Below, one piece after another: positions 1-8,795 of a DNA stretch of 64,000 bases (position 1 is the stretch's first letter; every line of letters begins with the position of its first letter). Under the pieces are notes generated by a model, which had not been told where the DNA came from, made no database searches, and was given only the letters and a program-made list of their open reading frames with translations. The position numbers and the translations under genes were made by a program. The DNA is from Aureococcus anophagefferens (lineage: Eukaryota > Sar > Pelagophyceae > Pelagomonadales > Pelagomonadaceae), in contig NW_008705562.1 in assembly GCF_000186865.1 (NCBI RefSeq), positions 2,061,141 to 2,125,140 of the forward strand, read 5' to 3'.

Positions 1-528
1 ATATCCGCGCCGCCGACGGCGGAGCCCTCGGGCGTGCCGACGTCCGTGCCGACGGCGCCGCCGACGTCCGCGCCCACGACCGCGCCCTCGGCGGGCCCCA
101 CGACGCTCTACCGGCCCTCCCCGGCGCCGTCCGCGCCGCCGACGTCCGCGCCGACGTCCGCGCCGACGGCGCCGCCCTCCGCGCCGCCGACGTCGCCGCC
201 GACGTCCGCGCCGACGGCGCCGCCGTCCGCGCCGCCGACGGCGCCGCCGACGAGCGCGCCGACGAGCGCGCCGACCGCGACCGCCGAGCCGACGGGCGCG
301 CCCACCGCCGCGCCTCCGACGCCGGCGCCGACGGAAGCGCCCTCGACCGCGGCGCCGAGCCCGAGCCCGTCGAGCGCGCCCTCCCCGCGGCCGTCGTCTC
401 CGCCGTCGCCGCTCCCGAGCCCGAGCCCGACGCTGCTCCCGACCGTCGGGGAGCCGACGTCGCTGCCGACTTCCGCGTTCCCGCCGACGTACGTGCCGAG
501 CTACGCGACGCCCGCGCCTGTGTCATAA
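1..528 (+). CDS. Pro/Thr-rich low-complexity protein, 3' end only
   Basis: The frame is open from the first base to a TAA at 526-528, so this is the C-terminal part of a gene that starts left of the window. The peptide is almost entirely short Pro-Thr-Ser-Ala units of the type PTSAPT and APPTSAP, built from repeats of cgccgacgtccgcgccgacg. Such PT/PS-rich stretches are common as mucin-like stalks or linkers of secreted and cell-surface proteins in stramenopiles, so an extracellular, O-glycosylated stalk is a reasonable inference. No folded domain, transmembrane segment or anchor signal is visible in the part present. The long minus-strand frame over the same DNA is only a mirror of the repeat. 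Confidence 0.6.
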   Translation: MSAPPTAEPSGVPTSVPTAPPTSAPTTAPSAGPTTLYRPSPAPSAPPTSAPTSAPTAPPSAPPTSPPTSAPTAPPSAPPTAPPTSAPTSAPTATAEPTGAPTAAPPTPAPTEAPSTAAPSPSPSSAPSPRPSSPPSPLPSPSPTLLPTVGEPTSLPTSAFPPTYVPSYATPAPVS

Positions 529-634
529 GGAGAGGTCGCGTCCCTTCGTCTTGTGCCTGGGACGCGAGCAGGGACGTCTGGTGCTACCTACGAGAGGAAG
601 GGCCCTTCGGACGGGGATTAGACCTAAGGAGCGG

Positions 635-2811
635 CTAGAGGAGCTCGAACGCGGGCTTCGCCTCCCGCGGCGCGAGCGCCGCGTCGACGTCGAGCGCGGC
701 CGCGCGGATCGCGCAGCCGAGGGCGACGGCCTCGTCGACGGAGACGGCCTCGCTCGCCGCGACGATCTTGGCCAGGGGCAGGCCCGTCACGCGCCGGAGG
801 AGCCGGCCGACGGCGGGCATGCGCGTCGCGCCGCCGACGAGGAGCACGGAGTCGAGCGGCGGCCCCGCGCCGTCGCCCGGGAGCGCGACGCCGGCGGCCT
901 CGCAGACGTCGCGCGTCGTCGCCTCGAGGCGCGCGAGGAGCGGCGCGCAGAGGGCCTCGAAGAGGCGCCGGGACACCGTCGCCTCGAGGTCGAGGGGCCT
1001 CCCGCCGCGCGCGCGCTTGCCGTCCTCGCCGACGCGCGCGAGGCCCCGCGCGCCCGCGACGACGTCCGCCTCCGACGACAGCGCGTGCTTGACCTGGGCA
1101 GCACAAGGGTGATTCAACGTCGCTTCAACGTGAGTGTTCCGCGCGCGCGCGTGCCGAAAAAAGCATCCGCGCTTCGAGACCGTTCCGAGAGATGATCGCT
1201 CGTCCAAAAATCAGCCGAAACGAGTGGAAAACGGCCGAGATATGAGCCTTTGAAGTTGGGAATTTCGCTCTCTTTTGCTGCCCTGTGCTTGACGCGCTCC
1301 GCCTCGGCGAGCAGGCGGAGCCGCGCCGTCGGCGCGGCGACGGGCAGGCCGTGCGCGTCGTAGAAGCGGTCGCTCAGGTGCTCCGCGAGCGCCGCGTCGA
1401 AGTCGTCGCCGCCGAGCTTCGCGTCGCCGCCCAGGCTCGCGAGCGTCGCGTTCGCGTCCGCCAAGAGGACGACGGACGCGTCGAAGGTGCCGCCGCCGAG
1501 ATCGAAGACGAGCACGCGCTGCGTCGCGCCGCCGCCGCGGACGCGCGAGCCGTAGGCCAGCGCGGCGGCCTCGGGCTCCGTGATGAGGTGCACGGCGTCG
1601 AAGCCGCCGAGGCGCGCGGCGGTGATCGTCGCCTCGCGCGCGGCGTCGTCGAAGCGCGCGGGCACGCCGACGACGGCGCGCCGCGCGTAGCCCGCCGGGG
1701 GCGCCGCGCCGGCCTCGGCGAGGCACGCGATGGCGTCGTCGCGGAGCTTGCGCACGACCTCCGCGCTGACCTCGGCGGCGGCGACGCGCGCGGGCAGCGC
1801 GGGCACTTTCAGCGTCGTCACGCCGGGGCCGTGGACGCGCGAGTCCTCGAGCGCGCCGACGCGCCGCCGCTCCTTGAGCGTCGCGTCGCGCGCGAGGATG
1901 CGCTTCACGCGCGAGCACACGGACGCGCCGTGCACCGCGTGGCCCCGGAGCGCCTCCGCGGCGTGCCCGACGACGGCCGCGACGCCCGTCTGCTCGTCGT
2001 CCCTCAGAGCCACGCGCCCCTCGAAGAAGTCCGCGTCGTCGCCGGCGACGAAGCAGACGACGGAGGGCACGAGGGGCGTGAGCAGCCGCGGCGCGCCGGA
2101 CGCGTCGACGGCGGCCACCGCGGAATTCGTCGTGCCGAGGTCGAGGCCGACGGACGAGCCCATCGACCCGAAGCCCGACGACGCCGCGGCGCCGCCCCGG
2201 GCCGCCGCCGTCGCGTTGCCCAGGAGCCAGGAGTACTCGTCGTCGTCCTGGGCGGACGCGGCGCCGTTGGCCGCGTAGGCCTCCGCGAGCGCGGCGTCGC
2301 CGGCCGCCACGGGCGCCGCGTCCGCCGCGACCTCGTCCCCGGGCGCGTCGCCGCGCGCCGTCGCCGCGAAGGCGAGGGCCGCGCGCGCGTCGAGCGCGAA
2401 GTCGACGGCGGACCCGTCGAGCACCTCGTGGCAGGACCGCACGCTGTCGAGGATCGACGCGCTCGCGGCGTCGTCCTCGCCCGCGAACTCGGCCTCGAGC
2501 TCTCCGAGGAGGCGCCGCAGCTCCGCGTCGTCGTCCTCGTTGCCGGAGAAGTAGGTCGACACGTCCACGGGCTCCTCGGCGCAGTCCATGGACGCGTGGA
2601 TCGTCACGCCCGCGTCGCGCTCCTCGCCCTCGTGGACCCAGCCCTCGTCGTCCATGACGTCGAACGAATCGCTCGACGTCGCGAAGCCGTCGCCGTCGCC
2701 GTCGAAGGCATGGCGGAGGGCGCGGCGACCGCGCGCCGGCCCGGGGGCGACGAGGGCAGAGGCGAGCCCGCAGAGTAGCAGCAGGATGCGGCCCAGCATG
2801 CGGCCCAGCAT
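635..2811 (-). CDS. Hsp70-like protein, ATPase domain only, probably plastid-targeted; one introner intron
   Basis: Two exons, 2811-1294 and 1093-635, joined across a 200-nt introner intron at a codon boundary, give about 658 residues. The chosen ATG starts a signal-peptide-like segment (MLGRMLGRILLLLCGLASALVAPG) whose ASALVAP resembles the ASAFAP cleavage site of secondary plastids. An acidic, Ala-rich region of about 200 residues follows. Then come the Hsp70 nucleotide-binding signatures: VGLDLGTTNSAV (phosphate 1), VFDLGGGTFDASV (phosphate 2) and, in exon 2, SVLLVGGATRMPAV (signature 3). The protein stops soon after the ATPase core, so the substrate-binding domain and lid are missing. It may be a regulatory or divergent Hsp70 rather than a classical chaperone. 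An in-frame GTG at 2886 could extend it but adds no signal-like sequence. The first two ATGs lie in a 12-bp tandem repeat. Confidence 0.8.
1094..1285 (-). mobile_element. Introner element, family 1, copy 1 (192 bp) inside the Hsp70-like gene
   Basis: A 192-bp insertion with terminal inverted repeats: ctgggcagca at the left and tgctgccctg at the right (complement cagggcagca). It is flanked by a perfect 8-bp target duplication, tgcttgac, at 1086-1093 and 1286-1293. The host gene is on the minus strand, where the removable intron is 1293 down to 1094 (200 nt): donor GTCAAGCA from the duplicated target, acceptor CAG from the transposon end. Removal restores the Hsp70 frame exactly (...ER|VKHALSS...). 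About 95% identical to the copy at 4266-4457. It is too short to encode a transposase, so it is non-autonomous. Confidence 0.93.
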
Positions 2812-2929
2812 GCTCTCGATTCGATTTGTGAGAGGCACCTCCAGGGGTTCAACCGTTGGATACAACCAGAAGTTGCACTTCCGCACGCGACGGCAAGTGC
2901 GTCCGCGGGCCCATACCCGAGGGGGGTGA

Positions 2930-3425
2930 CCGCCGGTATGCCTGGTAGTATGCGCCTACTATGCGGGTTTTATGCGGGTTTTATGCGGGTGGTATGCGGG
3001 TTTTATGCGGGTTTTATGCGGGTGACCGGGTGGTATGCGGCTGCTATGCTGGTCGTATGCGGGTGGTATGCGGGCAGTATGCGGGTGGTATGCGGGTGGT
3101 ATGCGGGTGGTATGCGGCTGCTATGCCGGTGGTATGCGCCTGCTATGCGGCGACCTCCGGCGGCCGTCGCCTGGGGTCGTCGACAGCGGTCGCCGGGCTG
3201 CTATGCTGGTGGTATGCGCCTGCTATGCTGGTCTTATGCGCCTGCTATGCTGGTTTTATGCGTCTACTATGCGCCTGCTATGCGTCTACTATGCGGCTGC
3301 TATGCGCCTGCTATGCGCCTGCTATGCGGGTGGTATGCGGCTGCTATGCGTCCGCTATGCGTCCGCTATGCGGCCGCTATGCGGCTGCTATGCGGCTGCT
3401 ATGCCGGTGTATGCCCGGCTGGTGT
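2930..3425. repeat. 11-bp minisatellite array
   Basis: A run of roughly 40 units of 11 bp with consensus TATGC(G/T)(G/C/T)(G/C/T)T(N)(N), for example tatgcgggtgg, tatgcgggttt and tatgcgcctgc. A non-repetitive insert of about 55 bp interrupts it near 3146-3200. The left half is dominated by tatgcgggt units and the right half by tatgcgcct, tatgcgtct and tatgcggct variants, so the array has diverged in blocks. Eleven is not a multiple of three and the unit carries no stop codon, so all three forward frames stay open; the resulting MR-LLCG-type reading frames are artefacts. It fills the space between the 5' end of the Hsp70-like gene and the 3' end of the reductase gene. Confidence 0.92.
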
Positions 3426-3578
3426 ATGCCTGGTGGTCGGCCCCCTCTGGCCCATACACGGCGACATAGAACGGCGACAGCGACGTAGGTGTTAAATGTC
3501 GGACCCCCGGCACCGCGGCGGTGGCGGGGGCCGTAGCGCGAGGGCCGCGCGGTCCGCGGGCCTCTGGATTTTCCCCCC

Positions 3579-6394
3579 TCAGTCCTGGTACTCGTCGATC
3601 GGGGACCAGATGTCGAGGAGGTAACGGCCCTGCTCCTTGAGGTCGCCGAGGGCCTTGAGGGCCGCGGCCTCGTCCGGCGCGGCCTTTGCGGCGACGAGCG
3701 CGTGCGCGAGCGCCGCGTGGACGTCCTTGGCCATGTTGTTGCCGTCGCCGCAGACGTAGACGCGGCCGTCCGTCGTCGCGAGGATCTTCGCGAGGGCCAC
3801 GGCGTCGTCGCGCATGAGGCTCTGGACGTAGACCTTCTTCGCCGTCTCGCGCGAGCACGCGAGCCGCAGGTTGCAGCCGCGCGCCGCGTGTGCCTGCATC
3901 TCCGCGCGGTAGAGCCAGTCCTGGTCGCGCGCGCGGCAGCCGAAGTAGAGCGTCGACGACGGCGGCGGCGCCGCGGCGGCCGGCGGGCGCGCGCCGGGGA
4001 TCATGGGTCGGGACCCGGGGAGCATGGGTCGGGACCCCGGCATGGCCGGCCGCGACCCGGGCATGGCCGGCCGCGACCCGGGCATCGCCGGCCGCGAGCC
4101 GGGCATCGCGGGCCGCGAGCCGGGCAGGGTCGCGGCGGGCGGCGGCGGCGCCTTGGCGGCCTTGAGGCGCGTTCGGTGGTCGAGGAAGCCCATGAAGGGC
4201 GCGACGCCCGTGCCCGGCCCGATCATGACGACGGGCGCGTCCGGGTCCTCGGGCAGCTGGAACGCCTGGGCAGCAAAAGGGTGATTCAACGTCGCTTCAA
4301 CGTGAGTGTTCCGCGCGCGCGCGTTCCGGGAAAAGCATCCACGCTTCGAGGCCGTTCCGAGAGATGATCGCTCGTCCAAAAATCAGCCGAAACGAGTGGG
4401 AACCGGCCGAGATCGGAGCCTTTGAAGTTGGGAATTTCGCTCTCTTTTGCTGCCCTGTGGAACGCCTCCGACGCCTTGAGGAAGACCTTGAGCGTGAGTG
4501 CCGGCGCCTCGCCCCGGAGGAAGGGCGCGAGCGTCTCCTCGAGCCAGGTCGTGCAGACGCCCTCGCGGTCGTGGAGCACGTCCGGGCCCGCGAGGCCGTG
4601 TTTGGCCGCGACGCCGGCGCCCGCGGTGAAGCGGACGACGGAGAAGGCGACGGCGGCGACGCCGTGGCGGCTCCGGCCGTCGGGCGCCAGCGGCGACGAC
4701 GCGACGGAGTAGTAGCGCGCCGACAGGGCCGGGAGCGCCCGCGCGAGCGCCCTCGCCGTCGGCGGCCGGCACGACTTGAGCGCGCCGAGGAGCTCGTAGG
4801 CCCGCAGCTTCGGCGCGGCGACGCAGGCCTCGTAGAGCTTGGCGCCCGCGGGGCGGGCGGCGAGGGCGAGGCAGGCGTCGCGGTCCCTCGCGTCGCCGCA
4901 CCACGCCGCGAGCGCGCGGAGGAGCGGCCGCGTCGGCGCCGCGCTCAGGTCCCGGCCCCACTCGAGGTCGTCGCCCAGGGCGGCCGCGTCGACGCCCAGG
5001 GCCTTCGCCGCCGCCGCGAGCGCCGGCGGCGGGTTCGGGCACTTGATGCCGATGGAGTCGCCGGGCTCGTAGCGCGCGCCCGAGCCCGCCAAATCGAACT
5101 CGCAGTGGATGACGCGGCGGTCGCCCTCGTTGCAGAGGTCGCGCGCGGCGACGACGGGCGCCTCGAAGGGCTTCGCCGCCGTGTGGGTCCCGCCGCGGCC
5201 CGCGTCCTCCGCGGCGGCCTCGGCGACGGCTTCGGCGACGGTCTCGTCGTCGGCGTCGCGCGGCGGTTTCGGGAGCTGCGCGGCGTCGAGACCCCCCGGC
5301 GCCGCCGCGAGGAACCTGGCCACGTCCAGCGCCTCGACGAGGCACGTCGCGCCCGCGGGCAGCGGGCCGAGGCAGTCCCTCGGCTCCGCGGGCTCGCCCA
5401 GGTCCGCCGCGGCCTCGACGACGCCGCCGTCCGCGAGCGCGCCGACGGCCGCGAGCGCGCCCCAGAGGCCGCAGACCCAGGGGTCGACGACGGCCTCGAG
5501 GCCCGTCGCCTCGTCGGCGCAGGCCAGCCCGTAGAACCGCTCGCCCCCGAGCTCGCCGAGGCGCTTGTCGATGGTCTTGCCCACGTGGCAGAACTTGTCG
5601 TAGTTCGTGTCGCCGAGGGCCAGCACCGCGTAGCGGACGCCCGCGAAGAGGTCCCCGGGCTGGCTCCGCTTGCGCGCGAAGCGCCAGAAGCGGTCCGCGC
5701 TGTCCGGCGCGTCGCCGTTGCCCGTCGTCGACGTCACGCAGACGCAGACGGACCCGGGGCCGAGCACCTGGCCGCCGTCGGCGCGGCGGTCGCGCCACGA
5801 GTCGAGCGGGCCGACGACGACGTCGCAGGCGGGCGACCGCGCCCGCAGCTCGTCGCCGATGTCCGCGGCGATGCAGGACGCGTTGCCCGTCTGCGACCCG
5901 TAGAGCACCGCGACGACGCGCGGCGCGGCGCCGTCCACAGCGACCGCGGCGGCCGCGGCCGGCGCGGCCGCGCCGCCCGCCGACGGCTGGAGCTTGGCGA
6001 CGACGGCGTCCTGGAAGGCGGCCGCCGTCGTCGCCTCGACGAGCGCCGTCGCGCCGAGGGCCGCGAGCCGCGCGGAGAGCGCCGCGCCGCACGCGCCGTC
6101 GCCTAGATCGACGACGGCGACGAGCAGGTCGTCGAGCCGGTCCTCGCTCCGCTTCAGGAAGCGCCAGAAGCGGTCGTAGCCCACGTCCTGGCCGCCGTCG
6201 CCCTCGGACGCGAGGACGACGGTCACGCTCCGCGCCTCGCTCAGCGAGCTCGCCGCCTTGCGCGTCAGGCCCGCGCAGCCCGCCTCGTCGCAGCCCGCGG
6301 CCTTGAGCTTGCTCTCCAGCGCGTTGGCGTAGGCCTCAGCCCGGGCCAGGTCCTTGCCGCCGAAGAGCACGGCGTCGCGCGCGATCTCGGCCAT
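3579..6394 (-). CDS. Diflavin reductase, methionine synthase reductase-like, with an extra degenerate flavodoxin domain; one introner intron
   Basis: Exons 6394-4466 and 4265-3579 give about 871 residues. The protein has an FMN flavodoxin domain (about 158-315: [34 protein letters not shown]). The stretch [14 protein letters not shown] and the [14 protein letters not shown] that follows fit methionine synthase reductase best. A ferredoxin-reductase-like FAD part ([21 protein letters not shown]) and an NADPH part ([42 protein letters not shown]) follow. It would pass electrons from NADPH through FAD and FMN to cob(II)alamin-bound methionine synthase. Residues 1-135 look like a second, decayed flavodoxin. 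The ATG at 6394 is the first good start; it is divergent from LSG1 with 178 bp between. NADPH-cytochrome P450 or sulfite-type reductases are less likely alternatives. Confidence 0.82.
3993..4134 (-). repeat. In-frame 21-bp repeats coding PGSRPAM heptapeptides
   Basis: Inside the NADPH-binding half of the reductase lie about six in-frame 21-bp units encoding PGSRPAM, then the variants [14 protein letters not shown] and PGARP. They sit between the [12 protein letters not shown] loop and the [13 protein letters not shown] strand, where the enzyme family normally has a short surface loop. The frame is kept, so the repeats should form a flexible Pro/Arg-rich insertion, and copy number is likely to vary between strains. 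Confidence 0.85.
4266..4457 (-). mobile_element. Introner element, family 1, copy 2 (192 bp) inside the reductase gene
   Basis: Same length and ends as the copy at 1094-1285 (ctgggcagca ... tgctgccctg), with about ten substitutions over 192 bp and no indels. The perfect 8-bp target duplication is tggaacgc at 4258-4265 and 4458-4465. On the host minus strand the removable intron is 4465 to 4266 (200 nt). It begins GCGTTCCA, a GC donor, and ends CAG. Exact removal gives ...[12 protein letters not shown]..., which matches the reductase family. The only GT in the duplicated target lies two bases further in and would shift the frame, so a GC-AG intron is the only precise reading seen. Confidence 0.93.
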
Positions 6395-6572
6395 GGTCTC
6401 GGCAGCAGCAGCACGTCGAAGCCGGCGCCGATGACGACGGCGGTGTCTGAAGATGAAGTCTGAGGAAGCTGGCGAAGCCGAAGGAGCTGTCGCAGGTGCC
6501 GCCGCCTTGCATCGGCTTCGGCTTCGGCATCGCCCGTCGACGGCAGCGCGTTCCGCGCGCAACACACGAGCC
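6395..6572. promoter_or_regulatory. Divergent promoter region, reductase (-) / LSG1 (+)
   Basis: These 178 bp separate the start codons of two divergent genes and must hold both 5' UTRs and at least part of both promoters. No TATA-like box is obvious. The sequence is locally less GC-rich (cgacggcggtgtctgaagatgaagtctgag). Confidence 0.35.
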
Positions 6573-8561
6573 ATGCCCGACATCAAGCGCACGCGCAAGG
6601 GCCGGCCCGGCCCGAAGGCGCAGCGCTCGGCGTTGATCGTCGCGAGCGGCAAGTCGAGCGGCCGCGACGCCCAGGTGCAGCCGAAGCGCGAGTCGGCGCC
6701 GCGGCCGAGCAAGCCGAGCATGCTGAGCGTCTTCGAGGCCGGCGACAGCGTCGAGGCCTTCCTCGAGCGCGCGACGGAGAAGGAGGAGGCCTACGAGACG
6801 GCGCGGGGCCTCGAGCAGTCGCGCGCGGTCTACGTCGACCCGGACCTCGCGGCCGACGCCGCGCGCGCGGCCCGCGGCGTCATCCTCGCGCCCGGCGCGA
6901 CCGCGCCGCTGCCCAAAGCCGCCAAGGGCGCGCTCTTCGCCCCGCTGGACGTCCCGAAGCGGCCGGCCTGGGACGCGACGACGACGGCCGAGGTCTTGGA
7001 CGCGCGCGAGCGGTCGTCGTTCGTCGACTGGCGGCGCGCGGTCGCGGCGCTGGAGGAGCGGGAGCGCAAGCGCCGGGAGGCGGCGCGGGCGGGCAAGCGG
7101 CTGGCGCCGTCGGCGTCCGTGTCGACGCCCTTCGAGCGCAACCTCGAGGTCTGGCGCCAGCTCTGGCGGACCTTGGAGCGGAGCGACGCGGTGCTCCTGC
7201 TCGTCGACGCGCGGTGGCCCGACTTCTACGCGAACCCGGACCTCATCGCCTACGCGCGGAGCCTGGGGCGCGAGGTGCTCATCGTCGTGAACAAGGCGGA
7301 CTACCTGCGGCCGGCGCAGCGCGAGGCCTGGGCCGCGCACTTTCGCGCGGAGCTCGGGCTCGAGACGGCGTTCTTCTCCGCGCGCCAGGAGCAGGCGGCG
7401 CTCGACGAGGAGGGGCGGCGGGCGCGCGACGCGGCGCTCGCGGCCGAGGCGCCGACGGACGCGGACGACGCGGCGCCGGCGCCGCGGCCCGAGGTCGAGG
7501 CGGCGACGGACGACGCGCCGAAACCCGAGGCGGCCGTCGAGGCGGCCGACGCGCCGCCGGACGCGGACGACGCGGCGCCGACCCCCGCGACGCCGCCCGC
7601 GGCGCGCGCCGCGACGACGCGGCTCCTGGGCCGGCGCGAGCTCCTCGCGCGCGGCGAGGCGCTCGCGAGGGCCTCGCGCGCCGCGCGCGGCGACGACAAG
7701 GAGGGCCGCCCCCACTGCGTGGGCCTCGTGGGCTACCCGAACGTGGGCAAGAGCTCCTGCGTCAACGTGCTGCGGGACTGCGACGCCTACGCGCACGGCG
7801 TCGGCGCGCGCGCGGGCGTGTCCGCGACGCCGGGGAAGACGAAGCACCTGCAGACGCTGCTCGTCGGCGACGACTTCGAGCTCTGCGACTGCCCGGGCCT
7901 CGTGTTCCCCGCGCTCGTCGCCGGCGGCGCGGCGGAGCTCATCTGCGCGGGCGTCGTGCCCATCGCGCGCATGCGCGAGCCGCTCGCGGCGTGCCAGGTC
8001 GTCGCGGATCGGACGCCGCGCGCGCTCTTCGACGCGCTCTACGGCACGGAGCTCTGCCGGCAGGCGGGCCCCCTGGACGCGCGGGTCCTCCTGGACGCGG
8101 TCTGCGAGCGGCAGGACTACCTCTGCGCGGGCTCGGGCGCCTTCGACCACAACCGCGCGGGCCGCGAGGTCGTGCGCGCCTACGTCGACGGCGTCCTGCT
8201 CCACTGCCACGCGCCGCCGGGCCTCGCGGGCGACGCCCTCGCGGCGTTCCGCGCGGACACGCGCGAGACCGCGACGGGCCGCTGCTCCGCGCTCCGCGCG
8301 AAACTCGAGGACGTCGCGAGGCGCGCGCGCGCGGGCCGCGCGCACCACGTCGGCGTGCTGTCGTCCGTGGCCGCCGCGGGCTTCGACGTGCCCGACGTCG
8401 ACGCGCGCGACGCGCCGCCGCCGCCGCCGCCGGAGCCCGAGGTCCGCGCGAAGGTCGTCTCGAAGCGCAACAACAAGTTCGGCAAGAAGGGCCGCAAGTT
8501 CCGCGACCGGGACCCCTACGCGCCCGCGGTGGGCGGGGGGGAGGGGGGGCTGGACTTTTAA
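6573..8561 (+). CDS. LSG1: Large-subunit GTPase 1 (LSG1), 60S ribosome biogenesis
   Basis: A single exon of 662 residues starting [15 protein letters not shown]. The GTPase motifs are circularly permuted as in the YlqF/YawG family: the G4 motif VVNKADYL comes first, then G1 GYPNVGKSS, then G3 DCPGLVFP. Upstream, [15 protein letters not shown] and [19 protein letters not shown], and the phrase [11 protein letters not shown], match LSG1. An Ala/Asp/Pro-rich spacer of about 70 residues separates the two halves of the G domain. The C-terminus is basic ([19 protein letters not shown]). LSG1 acts in the cytoplasm, releasing the export adaptor Nmd3 from pre-60S subunits. The TAA at 8559-8561 lies close upstream of the antenna gene. 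Confidence 0.9.
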   Translation: MPDIKRTRKGRPGPKAQRSALIVASGKSSGRDAQVQPKRESAPRPSKPSMLSVFEAGDSVEAFLERATEKEEAYETARGLEQSRAVYVDPDLAADAARAARGVILAPGATAPLPKAAKGALFAPLDVPKRPAWDATTTAEVLDARERSSFVDWRRAVAALEERERKRREAARAGKRLAPSASVSTPFERNLEVWRQLWRTLERSDAVLLLVDARWPDFYANPDLIAYARSLGREVLIVVNKADYLRPAQREAWAAHFRAELGLETAFFSARQEQAALDEEGRRARDAALAAEAPTDADDAAPAPRPEVEAATDDAPKPEAAVEAADAPPDADDAAPTPATPPAARAATTRLLGRRELLARGEALARASRAARGDDKEGRPHCVGLVGYPNVGKSSCVNVLRDCDAYAHGVGARAGVSATPGKTKHLQTLLVGDDFELCDCPGLVFPALVAGGAAELICAGVVPIARMREPLAACQVVADRTPRALFDALYGTELCRQAGPLDARVLLDAVCERQDYLCAGSGAFDHNRAGREVVRAYVDGVLLHCHAPPGLAGDALAAFRADTRETATGRCSALRAKLEDVARRARAGRAHHVGVLSSVAAAGFDVPDVDARDAPPPPPPEPEVRAKVVSKRNNKFGKKGRKFRDRDPYAPAVGGGEGGLDF

Positions 8562-8795
8562 GTAAGGGGATGTCTTCTGTTTCAACTGAGTCGTGTGGGG
8601 ACTCCTGCGTTTAGCGCCTTTGCGCGCAAGGTTTGGTGCCGCCGCCGGTCGGACAAAAAATACGCAAATCCTTTGGAGCTGAAGTCGCGTCGACAACGCG
8701 CATCCTTGTCGACCAAGAGACCTCAAGTGATTATGCGAGCCGCGGCGTCCTGAATTCGCACCGCGTAACCCCCGCGCGCCCTCCGGCGACCTCCC

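Noticed and set aside
635..1207. Exon 2 of the Hsp70-like gene as a separate gene starting inside the introner
   Set aside because: The N-terminal 45 residues come from the transposon and are repeated at the second copy; Hsp70 signature 3 requires joining to exon 1.
2926..3495. Three long overlapping plus-strand reading frames (MR-LLCG-YAG type)
   Set aside because: They are the translation of the 11-bp minisatellite in all three frames; no start context, domain or non-repeat sequence supports coding.
3579..4379. Second half of the reductase as an independent NADPH-binding protein
   Set aside because: Its apparent start lies within the introner; exact removal joins it in frame to the FAD domain.
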